A DNA stretch of 64,000 nucleotides, taken from assembly GCF_027286305.1 (NCBI RefSeq), contig NZ_CP114599.1:3100001-3164000 (forward strand), given 5' to 3'. The notes under the pieces are model-generated. The model saw only the letters and a program-made list of their open reading frames with translations. It ran no database searches and was not told the DNA's origin. Below, one piece after another: positions 54,138 to 64,000 of this stretch; the first letter of the stretch is position 1, and each line of letters begins with the position of its first letter. This stretch comes from Phenylobacterium sp. NIBR 498073. Lineage in GTDB: Bacteria; Pseudomonadota; Alphaproteobacteria; Caulobacterales; Caulobacteraceae. The translations under genes and the position numbers were made by a program.

Positions 54138-55617
54138 GCTTGCTCTCTGAGGGGTTCTTCGGGTCCGCCGCCCAGAGGTGCGATGCCGCATAGGCGCGCC
54201 AGGGCCGCCAGCGCTCGGCCCGCGCCAGCAGTTCGGCAGCGGTCGGGCGCACGCCGTCCGGCCCCTCCAGCGCCCGCATCAGGCCGATGTCGGCGCTGGG
54301 GAAGGCGTCGGGCTCACGCAGCGCCCGCATGGCGATGTACTGCGCCGTCCATTCCCCAATCCCCGGCAAGGCGCGCAGCGCGGCGACCGCCTCGTCCAGG
54401 CTGCGGCGCATGCCGAACAGTTCCGGATCGGCCGCCGCCGCGGCCGCCAGCCCGACCAGCGCGCGGCCGCGGGCCCTGGGCATGGCCAGGGTCTCGACGT
54501 CGGCCTGCGCCAGGGCGGCCGGTTCGGGGAAGAAATGAGTCAGGCCGAGCGCGTTCGCGGCCTCGTCCTCCAGCGGCGCGCCATGGGCGGCGGTGATCTT
54601 GCCGGCCAGCATCCGCGCCGCCTGGACGGTGATCTGCTGGCCCAGCACTGCGCGCACCGCCAACTCGAAGCCGTCCCAGGCGCCGGGCGCGCGCAGGCCC
54701 GGCCGCGCGGCCACCAGCGGCGCCAGATCGGGGTCCTCGGAGAGGTGCGCCTGGATCACCGCCGGATCGGCGGCGAGATCGAACACGCGCCGCACCCGGG
54801 CGATGACCGCCGGCCAGGCTTCCACCTTCGGAAACCGCAGCGTCGCCTTGAGATAATCGCCCTCGCCGGGGTCGATCATCACCACGCCGCGCGCCGCCCC
54901 GACGCGCAGGCTGCGGGCATAGCGCCCTTCGCGCACCGCCTCGACGCCGGGGATCGCCCGGGCGCTGAGGAACGCCAGCATGGCTGGCCAGTCATAGGGC
55001 GCGCGATAGGGCAGCCGGATAGTCGCCGCCCCGCCTTCGCCGGCCGCCACCTCCGCGCCGCCCACACGGCGCAGCTTGGCCGGCGGGCGGTCGAACAGCT
55101 GCTGGAAGGTCTCGTTGAAGCGCCGCACGCTGCCGAAGCCGGCGGCCAGCGCCACCTCGGCCATCGGCATGCGGGTCTCGTGCAGCAACTGCTTGGCCAG
55201 CAGCACCCGCCGGGTCTGGGCGACCGCCACCGGCGAGGCGCCGACATGCTGCTGGAACAATCGCCGCAGCTGGCGCTCGCCAACGCCCAGCCGTTCGGCC
55301 AGGCTGTCGACGTCGCCGTTGTCCAAGGCCCCAGCTTCGATCAGGCCCAGCGCCCGCGACACTGTATTCGAGGTGCCGCGCCACGACCCCAGGTCGGGCG
55401 AAGTCTCGGGCCGGCACCGCAGGCAGGGCCGGAACCCGGCCTCCTGCGCGGCCGCGGCCGAGCGATAGAACCGCATGTTCTCGCGTTTGGGCGTGCGGGC
55501 CGGACAGATCGGCCGGCAATAGATCCCGGTGCTCGTCACGCCGCTGAAGATGCGCCCGTCGAAGCGGGCGTCTCGCATCTGGAAGGCGCGGTAGCAGGCG
55601 TCGTCATCCATATCCAT
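54121..55617 (-). CDS. Ada-type regulator fused to AlkA DNA-3-methyladenine glycosylase
   Basis: A 498-residue multidomain protein. Residues 1-75 are the Ada zinc domain with Cys34, Cys38, Cys65 and Cys68 (YCRPICPAR, CLRCRPET), which can accept a methyl group from phosphotriesters. Residues about 85-180 are an AraC-type DNA-binding domain (ERQLRRLFQQHVGASPVA, VRRFNETF). The rest is AlkA: an N-terminal beta domain and the HhH-GPD core with GIGEWTAQYIAMRAL and Asp in SADIGLMR. It both senses methylation and excises alkylated bases. Confidence 0.92.
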   Translation of the reverse strand: MDMDDDACYRAFQMRDARFDGRIFSGVTSTGIYCRPICPARTPKRENMRFYRSAAAAQEAGFRPCLRCRPETSPDLGSWRGTSNTVSRALGLIEAGALDNGDVDSLAERLGVGERQLRRLFQQHVGASPVAVAQTRRVLLAKQLLHETRMPMAEVALAAGFGSVRRFNETFQQLFDRPPAKLRRVGGAEVAAGEGGAATIRLPYRAPYDWPAMLAFLSARAIPGVEAVREGRYARSLRVGAARGVVMIDPGEGDYLKATLRFPKVEAWPAVIARVRRVFDLAADPAVIQAHLSEDPDLAPLVAARPGLRAPGAWDGFELAVRAVLGQQITVQAARMLAGKITAAHGAPLEDEAANALGLTHFFPEPAALAQADVETLAMPRARGRALVGLAAAAAADPELFGMRRSLDEAVAALRALPGIGEWTAQYIAMRALREPDAFPSADIGLMRALEGPDGVRPTAAELLARAERWRPWRAYAASHLWAADPKNPSESKHAKAA

Positions 55618-55652
55618 GCGGCGATGATCGGCCTATGAGCGGCGCATGTCTC

Positions 55653-55696
55653 GCGGTTTTCGGACATGACCGGCCTGGCTTCAGCGGTTTTCGGAC
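55653..55696 (-). promoter_or_regulatory. Direct repeats upstream of ada-alkA
   Basis: Two identical 13-base direct repeats GCGGTTTTCGGAC at 55653-55665 and 55684-55696, spaced 31 bases start to start (about three helical turns), 36-79 bases before the Ada-AlkA start. AraC-type domains bind direct repeats, so these are good candidates for a self-controlled operator. Confidence 0.6.
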
Positions 55697-55868
55697 GGCT
55701 CCATTTTCCTCGGCGGCCTGTCAGTAAATCTCTATCGTCATCGGTCCCCGGGTCCCTTAAGCCGTCGCTCAGGGCCAATCCGCGCGGCGCGTCAGCAGCG
55801 ACGGGCGGACTTTTTCGTTGTTAGAATTCAGGGTGAGGCCCGAGGTTCACGTGCAAGGTACAGCCCTG

Positions 55869-56798
55869 ATGCAGGCCAAGGCGCCCGCCATCGCTCCCGA
55901 AACGCTCACCCATCTTCAGCGCCTGGAGGCCGAGAGCATCCACATCATGCGCGAGGTGGCGGCCGAGGCCGAGCGCCCGGTGATGCTCTATTCGATCGGC
56001 AAGGACTCCGCCGTGATGCTGCATCTGGCGGCCAAGGCGTTCTATCCGTCCAAGCCGCCCTTCCCGCTGCTGCACGTCGATACGACCTGGAAATTCCGGG
56101 CGATGTACGAGATGCGCGAGCGCATGGCCAAGGAGCTCGGCTTCGAGCTGCTGGTCCACAAGAACCCCGAGGCCGTCGAGCGGAACATCAACCCGTTCGA
56201 CCACGGCAGCGCGCTGCACACCGACATCTGGAAGACCGAGGGCCTGAAGCAGGCGCTCGACAAGTACGGCTTCGACGCGGCCTTCGGCGGCGCGCGCCGC
56301 GACGAGGAAAAGAGCCGCGCCAAGGAGCGCATCTTCTCGTTCCGGTCGGCCCAGCACCGTTGGGATCCCAAGAACCAGCGCCCCGAACTTTGGCGGCTGT
56401 ACAACACCCGCAAGAACCCCGGCGAGAGCATCCGGGTGTTCCCGATCTCCAACTGGACCGAGTTGGACATCTGGCAATACATCCACCTAGAGAACATCCC
56501 GATCGTCCCGCTGTACTTCTCGGAAGTGCGGCCGGTGGTCGAGCGCGACGGCACGCTGATCATGGTCGACGACGAGCGGATGCCGCTGCGCCCGGGCGAG
56601 GTTCCGATGCAGAAGTCGGTGCGGTTCCGCACCCTGGGCTGCTACCCGCTGACCGGCGCGGTCGAGTCCACCGCCGCCACGCTGCCTGAAATCATTCAGG
56701 AAATGCTGCTCACCACGACCTCGGAGCGCCAGGGCCGGATGATCGACCACGACCAGGCCGCTTCGATGGAGAAGAAGAAGCAAGAGGGCTACTTCTGA
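55869..56798 (+). CDS. cysD: Sulfate adenylyltransferase subunit 2
   Basis: A 309-residue PP-loop ATP sulfurylase subunit: [14 protein letters not shown] (ATP loop), [28 protein letters not shown]. With CysN it makes APS from sulfate and ATP. The frame opens at 55818, but [20 protein letters not shown] at 55869 is the likely start. Its stop and the cysNC start share one base (TGATG). Upstream gap 55618-55868 has promoter-like sequence but no gene. Confidence 0.95.
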   Translation: MQAKAPAIAPETLTHLQRLEAESIHIMREVAAEAERPVMLYSIGKDSAVMLHLAAKAFYPSKPPFPLLHVDTTWKFRAMYEMRERMAKELGFELLVHKNPEAVERNINPFDHGSALHTDIWKTEGLKQALDKYGFDAAFGGARRDEEKSRAKERIFSFRSAQHRWDPKNQRPELWRLYNTRKNPGESIRVFPISNWTELDIWQYIHLENIPIVPLYFSEVRPVVERDGTLIMVDDERMPLRPGEVPMQKSVRFRTLGCYPLTGAVESTAATLPEIIQEMLLTTTSERQGRMIDHDQAASMEKKKQEGYF

Positions 56799-58702
56799 TG
56801 GCCCACCAGTCCGCACTCATCGCCGAGGACATCGAGGCGTACCTGTCCGCGCACGAGCGCAAGAGCCTGCTGCGGTTCCTGACCTGCGGGTCGGTGGACG
56901 ACGGCAAGTCGACCCTGATCGGCCGCCTGCTCTATGACTCGAAGATGATCTTCGAGGACCAGCTGGCCGCGCTCGAAGCAGACTCCAAGAAGGTCGGCAC
57001 CCAGGGCGGCGACATCGACTTCGCCCTGCTGGTCGACGGTCTGGCCGCCGAGCGCGAGCAAGGCATCACCATTGACGTCGCCTACCGCTTCTTCTCGACC
57101 GACAAGCGCAAGTTCATCGTCGCCGACACGCCCGGCCACGAGCAATACACGCGCAACATGGTCACCGGCGCCTCGACTGCCGACGCCGCGGTCATCCTGA
57201 TCGACGCGCGCAAGGGCGTGCTGACCCAGACCCGCCGGCACTCGTATCTGGTCTCACTGCTGGGCATCCGGCACGTGGTCCTGGCCGTCAACAAGATGGA
57301 TCTGGTGGGCTGGGATCGGCAGGTTTACGACGCGATCCTGCAGGAATATGCCGAGTTCGCCACCCAGATCGGCATCAAGGACTACACCGCAATCCCCATG
57401 TCCGCCTTGAAAGGCGACAACATCACCAGCCGCAGCGAGGCTGCGCCCTGGTACGAGGGACCGGCCCTGATGCCGCTGCTGGAGACCCTCCCCGTCGAGG
57501 ACGATCTGCGCGAGCAGCCGTTCCGCATGCCGGTCCAGTGGGTGAACCGTCCGAACCTGGATTTCCGTGGTTTTTCAGGGCTGATCTCGACCGGAACGGT
57601 GCGTCCGGGCGACAAGATCAAGGCCCTGCCCTCGGGCCGCGAAAGCACTATCGAACGTATCGTCACGTTTCGCGGCGACCTTGACGAAGCGGTGGCCGGA
57701 CAGTCGGTCACCCTGACCCTGAAGGACGAGATCGACATCTCGCGCGGGGACGTCATCTCCGAGGCCGGATCGCCGCCGCCTGTGGCCGACCAGTTCGAGG
57801 CGACCATCGTCTGGATGGACGACGAGGCGATGCTGCCGGGCCGGCCCTACCTGCTCAAGGTCGGGACCCGCGTGGTCTCGGCCCAGGTCACCGAGCCGAA
57901 GTACAAGGTCAATGTGAACACCCTCGAGCACCTGGCCGCCAAGCGGCTGGAGCTCAACGAGATCGGGGTCTGTAACCTCTCGCTCGACGCAGCCATCGCG
58001 TTCGACGCCTATGCCGAGAACCACGACCTCGGCGGCTTCATCCTGATCGACCGGATCAGCAACCGGACCGTCGGGGCCGGCATGCTGCACTTCGCCCTGC
58101 GTCGCAGCCAGAACATCCACTGGCAGGCGCTGGACGTCGACAAGGCCAGCCGCGCCGCCCTCAAGGGACAGCGCGGCCGGGTGGTCTGGCTGACCGGCCT
58201 GTCGGGCTCGGGCAAGTCGACGATCGCCAACCTGGTCGAGAAGCGGCTGCACGCCGACGGGCGTCACACCTACCTGCTCGACGGCGACAATGTCCGCCAC
58301 GGCCTCAACAAGGACCTTGGCTTCACCGACGAGGACCGCGTCGAGAACATCCGCCGGGTGGCCGAGGTCGCCAAGCTGATGGTCGACGCCGGCCTCATCG
58401 TGCTGGTCTCGTTCATCTCCCCGTTCCGCGCCGAGCGCCGCCTGGCGCGCGAGCTGCAGGCCGAAGGCGATTTCGTCGAGGTGTTCGTCGACACGCCGCT
58501 GGCGGTCGCCGAGCAGCGCGACGTCAAGGGCCTCTACAAGAAGGCCCGGGCCGGCGAGCTCAAGAACTTCACCGGCATCGACAGCCCCTACGAGGCGCCG
58601 GAAAACGCCGAGATCGTCATCGACACCACCGCGATGTCGGCCACGGAGGCAGCCGAGCAGATCGTCGCCTGGCTGGAAGGCGAGCTCGACTACTCGATCT
58701 GA
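56798..58702 (+). CDS. cysNC: Bifunctional sulfate adenylyltransferase subunit 1 / adenylylsulfate kinase
   Basis: A 634-residue fusion. The CysN part is an EF-Tu-like GTPase with [19 protein letters not shown] (P-loop), [12 protein letters not shown] (G3) and NKMDLVGW (G4), using GTP hydrolysis to drive APS formation. The C-terminal APS kinase, from about residue 460, has its own P-loop [18 protein letters not shown] and [15 protein letters not shown], and makes PAPS. The cysD-cysNC pair is the standard alphaproteobacterial layout. Confidence 0.96.
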   Translation: MAHQSALIAEDIEAYLSAHERKSLLRFLTCGSVDDGKSTLIGRLLYDSKMIFEDQLAALEADSKKVGTQGGDIDFALLVDGLAAEREQGITIDVAYRFFSTDKRKFIVADTPGHEQYTRNMVTGASTADAAVILIDARKGVLTQTRRHSYLVSLLGIRHVVLAVNKMDLVGWDRQVYDAILQEYAEFATQIGIKDYTAIPMSALKGDNITSRSEAAPWYEGPALMPLLETLPVEDDLREQPFRMPVQWVNRPNLDFRGFSGLISTGTVRPGDKIKALPSGRESTIERIVTFRGDLDEAVAGQSVTLTLKDEIDISRGDVISEAGSPPPVADQFEATIVWMDDEAMLPGRPYLLKVGTRVVSAQVTEPKYKVNVNTLEHLAAKRLELNEIGVCNLSLDAAIAFDAYAENHDLGGFILIDRISNRTVGAGMLHFALRRSQNIHWQALDVDKASRAALKGQRGRVVWLTGLSGSGKSTIANLVEKRLHADGRHTYLLDGDNVRHGLNKDLGFTDEDRVENIRRVAEVAKLMVDAGLIVLVSFISPFRAERRLARELQAEGDFVEVFVDTPLAVAEQRDVKGLYKKARAGELKNFTGIDSPYEAPENAEIVIDTTAMSATEAAEQIVAWLEGELDYSI

Positions 58703-58761
58703 AGGTCCCTGGCCCGCTCCGCGCCGCGCGTTATGGTGCGGTGCGAGTCAGGAGGAACGGC

Positions 58762-60321
58762 ATGGCGGCGTCCAAGTCCGGGATCGGCCAGACGGTCGAT
58801 GCCATCCGTGAGGCGATCGCCCCGCCCGCACGGCTCCTCACCGACAGTGAACGCAGCGTCGCGGCCGCTGAGATCTATGAGGCCGGCCGCCTGACCCCGG
58901 CCTACAGCTTCATGCTGTTCAGCGCCTGCGGCATCGCCGCGCTGGGCCTGCTGCAGTCTTCGGTGGCGGTGATCATCGGGGCGATGCTGATTTCGCCGCT
59001 GATGGGACCGATCATGGCGATGGGCATGGCGCTCGCCCGGCTCGACACTCGCGCGTTCCGCGCGGCCGCCGCCACCCTGGCCATCGGCGCAGCGCTGTCG
59101 ATCGCCGCCTCGATCCTGATCGTCTGGATCTCACCGCTGAAGGACGCGACGCCGGAGATCCTCTCGCGCACGCGCCCCACCCTGCTCGACCTGATCGTCG
59201 CCCTGCTGTCCGGCTTCGTCGGGGCCTACCTGACCGTCAACCGCAAAGGCGGCGCGATCGCCGGGGTCGCGATCGCCACGGCCCTGATGCCGCCGCTGGC
59301 GGTGGTGGGCTACGGCCTGGCCACCGCCAACTGGCAGATCGCCGGCGGAGCGATGCTGCTGTTCCTGACCAACGTCGTTTCGATCCTCGGGGCGGTCTAC
59401 GGCGTCGCCCGCCGCTACGGCTTCCGGCCGCAGGCGCGCGAGGGGCGGGCCTGGGAGACCTGGGCGCTGCTGGCGGTGATGGTCGCGCTCTGCGTGCCGC
59501 TGGCGGTGTCGTTACGCAGCATCGTCATCGAAGCCCGCGAGACCACCCGCGTCCGCGGCGTCGTGACAGAGGCGTTCGCCGGCGCCTCGCCGCACATCAC
59601 GGAGCTGGTGGTCGAGACCGGACGCGGCGGCGCCAGCGAGGTGCAGGCGGTGGTCGTCACCCGCAAGTACGTTCCGGGCGCGCAGGAAGCGGTCGCGCGC
59701 CAGCTCAAGGCCGGCGCCCATGTCGAGATCGAGCAGATCGTCACCGCCACCGGCGTGCCGCCGGCGATCAGCAGCGGCGGCGCCCTGGCCAATCGCGTCT
59801 CGCCGACCATCGCCCCTGCCGGTCCGGAGCAGAAGCTGCGCGCCATGCTGGGCGGCGTCGGCCGCGTGGAGTCAATGCGGCGCGAGGGCGAGGCGCTGGA
59901 GGTCAGCGTGGTGCTGAACGGATCAGTCGACCTCGCCGAGTATCGCGCCGCCGAGCAGGCCGCCCAGCGCTTTCTGCCGCAGACGCCGGTGCGGATCGTC
60001 CCGCCGCTGGCGCCGCTGCCGGCGGTGCGCTTCGCCTATGGTACGAGCGCGCTCGGCGCCGACGGCCGGCAAGCCGCCGAGACCATCGCCTGGGCGCTGA
60101 ACCGATGGGGTCTGAAGTCGGCCAAGGTCGAGGGCCTGGCGACGCCCGGTTCGCGCGGACCTCGCGCCGCGGACTTGCGCGTGGCCCTGGCGCGGGGCGA
60201 GGCCGTGGCGAGCGTGCTTCGCGAGCGCGGGATCACGACCAGCGTCGGCGCCAGCGTGCCGGACGCCGTCGAGGGCGATCCGGCCGCGTATCTGGCCGCG
60301 CGGGTGACCGCCGCCCCCTAG
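58762..60321 (+). CDS. DUF389 (TIGR00341-type) membrane protein with periplasmic OmpA-like tail
   Basis: A 519-residue protein. Residues about 45-230 contain the DUF389 membrane core (SSVAVIIGAMLISPLMGPIM, GFVGAYLTVNRKGGAIAGVA, IATALMPPLAVVGYG), with about six helices. The remaining half is soluble, with repeated alpha/beta segments; the end resembles an OmpA-like peptidoglycan-binding fold (FAYGTSALGADGRQAAETIA, SKG-like basic segments). ATG follows CAGGAGG (58749-58755); GTG at 58741 lies before it. Function unknown. Confidence 0.8.
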   Translation: MAASKSGIGQTVDAIREAIAPPARLLTDSERSVAAAEIYEAGRLTPAYSFMLFSACGIAALGLLQSSVAVIIGAMLISPLMGPIMAMGMALARLDTRAFRAAAATLAIGAALSIAASILIVWISPLKDATPEILSRTRPTLLDLIVALLSGFVGAYLTVNRKGGAIAGVAIATALMPPLAVVGYGLATANWQIAGGAMLLFLTNVVSILGAVYGVARRYGFRPQAREGRAWETWALLAVMVALCVPLAVSLRSIVIEARETTRVRGVVTEAFAGASPHITELVVETGRGGASEVQAVVVTRKYVPGAQEAVARQLKAGAHVEIEQIVTATGVPPAISSGGALANRVSPTIAPAGPEQKLRAMLGGVGRVESMRREGEALEVSVVLNGSVDLAEYRAAEQAAQRFLPQTPVRIVPPLAPLPAVRFAYGTSALGADGRQAAETIAWALNRWGLKSAKVEGLATPGSRGPRAADLRVALARGEAVASVLRERGITTSVGASVPDAVEGDPAAYLAARVTAAP

Positions 60322-60329
60322 ATCGCGCT

Positions 60330-61736
<1,407 letters not shown>

Positions 61737-61852
61737 TCAGGAGTGTGGGCGCCGCCACCCTTGGTGAGTAACGCCTTCGCGAGCTTCCCCAAGGGGAACG
61801 GACAGCGCCGACCGGGGGTTCATGCACCTCCATCCACGGAAGGAGAGCTGTC

Positions 61853-62275
61853 TTGAAAGTCAGCGAAGTCATGACCGCCCAGGTCGTCACGGCCAAGCCG
61901 AAGACCTCCGTCAAGGAAATCGCCCGCATGATGTCGGAGATCGACAGCGGCGTGATCCCGATCGCCGAGGACGGCAAGGTGCTGGGCCTGGTGACCGACC
62001 GCGACATCGTGGTGCGTGTGGTCGCCGACGGCGGCGCGCTGGACGCGCCGGTCTCCGACATCATGACCGACGACGTGCAGTCCTGCCACGCCGACGACAA
62101 CCTGGCCGACGCGACCGCCAAGATGGGCGCGCATCAGGTGCGCCGCCTGCTGGTCTATGCCGACGGCCGCCTCACCGGCATTCTGTCGCTGGGCGACGTG
62201 GCTCTGGACTATGGGGCCAAAGCCGTCGGCCGGACCCTCGAAGAGATCTCGGCTGAACCGGCCAATCAGCAGTAG
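61853..62275 (+). CDS. CBS-domain protein (paired CBS)
   Basis: A 140-residue protein of two CBS motifs: VSEVMTAQVVTAKPKTSVKE with VTDRDIVVR, and VSDIMTDDVQSCHADDNLAD with LSLGDVALD. The pair (Bateman module) usually binds adenine nucleotides. TTG start after AAGGAG. Stand-alone CBS proteins of this type are common but of unknown role. Divergent from gdhA. Confidence 0.88.
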   Translation: MKVSEVMTAQVVTAKPKTSVKEIARMMSEIDSGVIPIAEDGKVLGLVTDRDIVVRVVADGGALDAPVSDIMTDDVQSCHADDNLADATAKMGAHQVRRLLVYADGRLTGILSLGDVALDYGAKAVGRTLEEISAEPANQQ

Positions 62276-62282
62276 GCAGGGC

Positions 62283-62298
62283 CCCGGCATTCGCCGGG
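62283..62298. terminator. Hairpin between convergent genes
   Basis: Perfect 6-bp stem CCCGGC / GCCGGG with an ATTC loop, 8 bases after the CBS stop and before the convergent CMD stop. There is no poly-T run, so this may be a weak or factor-assisted terminator. Confidence 0.5.
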
Positions 62299-62314
62299 AT
62301 GACCGGTGATGGCG

Positions 62315-62953
62315 CTAAGGCCGCCGGCCGATGTCGAGGAAGTCGGCGCCGCTAAAGTCCTCGGGCGCGGCGACCTCGACGATGGGATCGTCACGGTCGT
62401 CCCACTCGGTGCGCAGGGCCCGGCTCATCACCGCGTGCATGTCGTACATACAGGTGATGTAGGTCAGCTCGAGGATCTCGTGGTCGCTGAGGAACGCCTT
62501 CAGCGCGGCGAACACCGGCTCCGGCGTGCGGCCGGCCTGCAGCGACAGGCAGTCGGCATAGGCCAGGATCGCCCGCTCCTCAGCCGTGTAGCAGTCGGCG
62601 ACCTGCCAGTGCGGTATGGCGGCGATCCGCTCCTCCGACACCTTGAGGCCGCGCAGCGACTTGCAGTGCTGCGAGAACACGAACTGGCTGGCCTTGGTGA
62701 AGCCGACCCGGGTCTGGGCCAACTCGCGCAGCACCGGATCGAGCTTGCGGTCGGGGCTGCGATAGAGCGCGAAGCCGCGGTTGCAGTGCTCCAGCACGTC
62801 CGGGACGTTGGCGAACACCGTCCACCAGTCGCCGGGGGTGCCCGTGCTGGTGCCAGGTTCGGCCACCGGATCGCGGTCGCCGAACAGCAGGTCGTAGCTG
62901 CGCAGGACCTTGGGGTCGGCCTCGGCGCGGGGGATCTGGCGCAGGCGCGGCAT
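62315..62953 (-). CDS. Carboxymuconolactone decarboxylase (CMD/AhpD) family protein
   Basis: A 212-residue CMD-fold helical protein (LRELAQTRVGFTKASQFVFS, HCKSLRGLKVSEERI, EERAILAYADCLS). Cys97 and a His lie near the family's redox/active site, but the classic AhpD CxxC is not evident. Similar proteins occur in lignin- and aromatic-degradation clusters. ATG at 62953; last gene of the right-edge group, after the VOC gene. Confidence 0.82.
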   Translation of the reverse strand: MPRLRQIPRAEADPKVLRSYDLLFGDRDPVAEPGTSTGTPGDWWTVFANVPDVLEHCNRGFALYRSPDRKLDPVLRELAQTRVGFTKASQFVFSQHCKSLRGLKVSEERIAAIPHWQVADCYTAEERAILAYADCLSLQAGRTPEPVFAALKAFLSDHEILELTYITCMYDMHAVMSRALRTEWDDRDDPIVEVAAPEDFSGADFLDIGRRP

Positions 62954-62958
62954 GGCCC

Positions 62959-63489
62959 CTAAGCCTCCGCCCGCACGGCGCGGGCCGGCGTGTGCCTGAC
63001 GTCGCCGGGACCAAAGGCCCGGGTGGTGGCGGCGAGTTCCAGCATGATGCCGTTGGGATCGGTGAAGTAGACCGAGCGGAAGAACACCCCTTCGTGGTTC
63101 TCGGCGCTGACGCCCATCGGGCTGTCGTCGTGATTGACCACCATGTTCGGCAGCACCTTCACCCCCGCGTCGACCAGGCGCTGGCGGTACTCGTCGAGCT
63201 TCTCCTCGGGCACGTTGAAGGCCACGTGGTTCATCGAGCCGATCGCCGATCTGGGTTCCTCGGGGAACCGCTTGACCGAGGCGATCCCCGGCGCGGCGGG
63301 CGGGGCGTCGGGCCACCAGAAGAAGGCGACGGAGTCCCCGCCGCCGCAGTCGAAGAAGAAGTGCTGGCCGCCGTCCGGCAGGGCCACGGTCTTGTAGAGC
63401 GGCATGCCGAGGACGCCGGCGTAGAAGGCGACCGTCTCTTCCATGTCGCGGCAGACCAGGGCGAGGTGATTGATGCCCGTCGTACGCAT
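62959..63489 (-). CDS. VOC-family dioxygenase-like protein
   Basis: A 176-residue vicinal-oxygen-chelate protein resembling extradiol dioxygenase/glyoxalase proteins: INHLALVCRDMEETVAFYAG, SMNHVAFNVPEEKLDEYRQR and VYFTDPNGIMLELAAT, with potential metal ligands His8, His in NHV and Glu in LELAA. Between a CMD-like and an MDR gene, so a role in aromatic or related catabolism is likely but not proven. Confidence 0.85.
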   Translation of the reverse strand: MRTTGINHLALVCRDMEETVAFYAGVLGMPLYKTVALPDGGQHFFFDCGGGDSVAFFWWPDAPPAAPGIASVKRFPEEPRSAIGSMNHVAFNVPEEKLDEYRQRLVDAGVKVLPNMVVNHDDSPMGVSAENHEGVFFRSVYFTDPNGIMLELAATTRAFGPGDVRHTPARAVRAEA

Positions 63490-63503
63490 CGACTGCCTCC
63501 TTG

Positions 63504-64000
63504 TCAGAATTGCAGGACGATCTTTCCGAAATGCTCCCCGCCCTGCATGGCGGCGAACGCCTTGGCGACGTCCGTCCAGGGGAAAACCTTGTCCACCACC
63601 GGCTCGATCCGGTGCAGCTCGATCGCCCGGCACATGGCCTCGAACATCTCGCGCGAGCCGACCGACAGGCCCTGAAGGCGGGCGCTGTTGGTGATGAGGA
63701 CGCCGGGATTGACCCCCTCGCCGGCCCCGGCGACCACGCCGATGATGGCGATGTGGCCGCCGATGCGGACGGCCTTGAGGCTCTGCTGGATGGTGCCGGC
63801 GCCGCCGACCTCCATGATGAAGTCGGCCCCGACGCCGCCGGTCGCCTGGCGCACGGCGCCGGCCCAGTCAGGCGTCGCGCGATAGTTGACCAGATGGTCG
63901 GCGCCCAGCGCCTTGGCGCGGGCCAGCTTGTCGTCCGAGGACGAGGTGATCACGGTGCGGTAGCCGGCCGCCTTGGCGAACTGCAGCCCGAAGATCGAGA
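63504..64000 (-). CDS. MDR-family (zinc-type or quinone) oxidoreductase, 5' end beyond window
   Basis: The C-terminal 164 codons of a medium-chain dehydrogenase/reductase. The visible Rossmann end has ITSSSDDKLARAKALGADHL, GGVGADFIMEVGGAGT, and GGHIAIIGVVAG; the last strand ends GGEHFGKIVLQF. Substrate and zinc content cannot be seen because the catalytic domain lies past the edge. Probably the first gene of the CMD-VOC-MDR group, transcribed leftward. Confidence 0.85.
   Translation of the reverse strand, partial: SIFGLQFAKAAGYRTVITSSSDDKLARAKALGADHLVNYRATPDWAGAVRQATGGVGADFIMEVGGAGTIQQSLKAVRIGGHIAIIGVVAGAGEGVNPGVLITNSARLQGLSVGSREMFEAMCRAIELHRIEPVVDKVFPWTDVAKAFAAMQGGEHFGKIVLQF

Overview
The window is a stretch of chromosome from a high-GC alphaproteobacterium, most likely in the Caulobacterales (Caulobacter/Phenylobacterium type). 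This is an inference from gene content: a FljK-type flagellin behind a sigma-54 promoter with FlbD-like upstream boxes, a long coiled-coil protein built like the polarity factor TipN, an HWE-type histidine kinase, Caulobacterales-style intergenic palindromes, and many tightly overlapping genes. No rRNA, tRNA or CRISPR array was seen. Most of the window is ordinary core metabolism. The accessory parts are one insertion sequence (11.5-12.35 kb) and one phage-derived block (28.7-36.4 kb).

Layout. 0-3 kb: a cut threonine aldolase, a PEP-CTERM protein, a small lipoprotein and MetY. 3.2-9.1 kb: a leftward tyrosine-catabolism operon (aromatic aminotransferase, HppD, HmgA, FahA, Rieske protein) with a divergent Lrp-family regulator. 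9.2-11.5 kb: a secreted hydrolase and an ArsR/AHSA1/membrane-protein/DUF1801 cluster. 11.5-12.35 kb: a complete IS5-family (IS427-type) element lying between two convergent genes, with CTAG repeats on both sides. 12.4-17.6 kb: an O-methyltransferase, GFA protein, nitrobindin-like protein, hypothetical genes and a photolyase. 17.7-25.6 kb: the full histidine-utilisation locus, hutFC leftward and hutIHGUD rightward, around a perfect GntR-type operator. 25.6-28.7 kb: FKBP, M1 peptidase and DUF2239 genes.

28.7-36.4 kb: a phage remnant with nine tightly packed leftward genes that look like tail, fibre or ejection proteins. At its right end it meets the C-terminal half of an S24 (LexA/CI-like) repressor. 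Both the first tail gene and the repressor fragment have lost their 5' ends at the same point, so this looks like a deletion junction. No terminase, portal, capsid, integrase or lysis gene was recognised.

36.5-44.6 kb: MarR-MFS efflux pair, OsmC, HWE kinase, dicarboxylate/amino-acid symporter, flagellin and a nitronate-monooxygenase-like enzyme. 44.8-53.5 kb: both subunits of methylmalonyl-CoA mutase, an IsdG-like heme monooxygenase, a VOC protein, DUF4112, a dipeptide epimerase and the TipN-like protein. 53.6-64 kb: alkylation repair (ogt and an Ada-AlkA fusion), sulfate activation (cysD, cysNC), a DUF389 membrane protein, NADP-glutamate dehydrogenase, a CBS protein and a right-edge catabolic group (CMD, VOC, cut MDR oxidoreductase).

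Together these genes describe an amino-acid-degrading heterotroph. Histidine goes to glutamate and formate, tyrosine to fumarate and acetoacetate, and propionyl-CoA products can enter the TCA cycle through methylmalonyl-CoA mutase. GdhA links glutamate to 2-oxoglutarate. No new defence or mobile system is clearly present. The most unusual structures are the phage-derived block, with its in-frame glycine-rich/propeller fusion and 22-residue repeats, and several clean regulatory palindromes.
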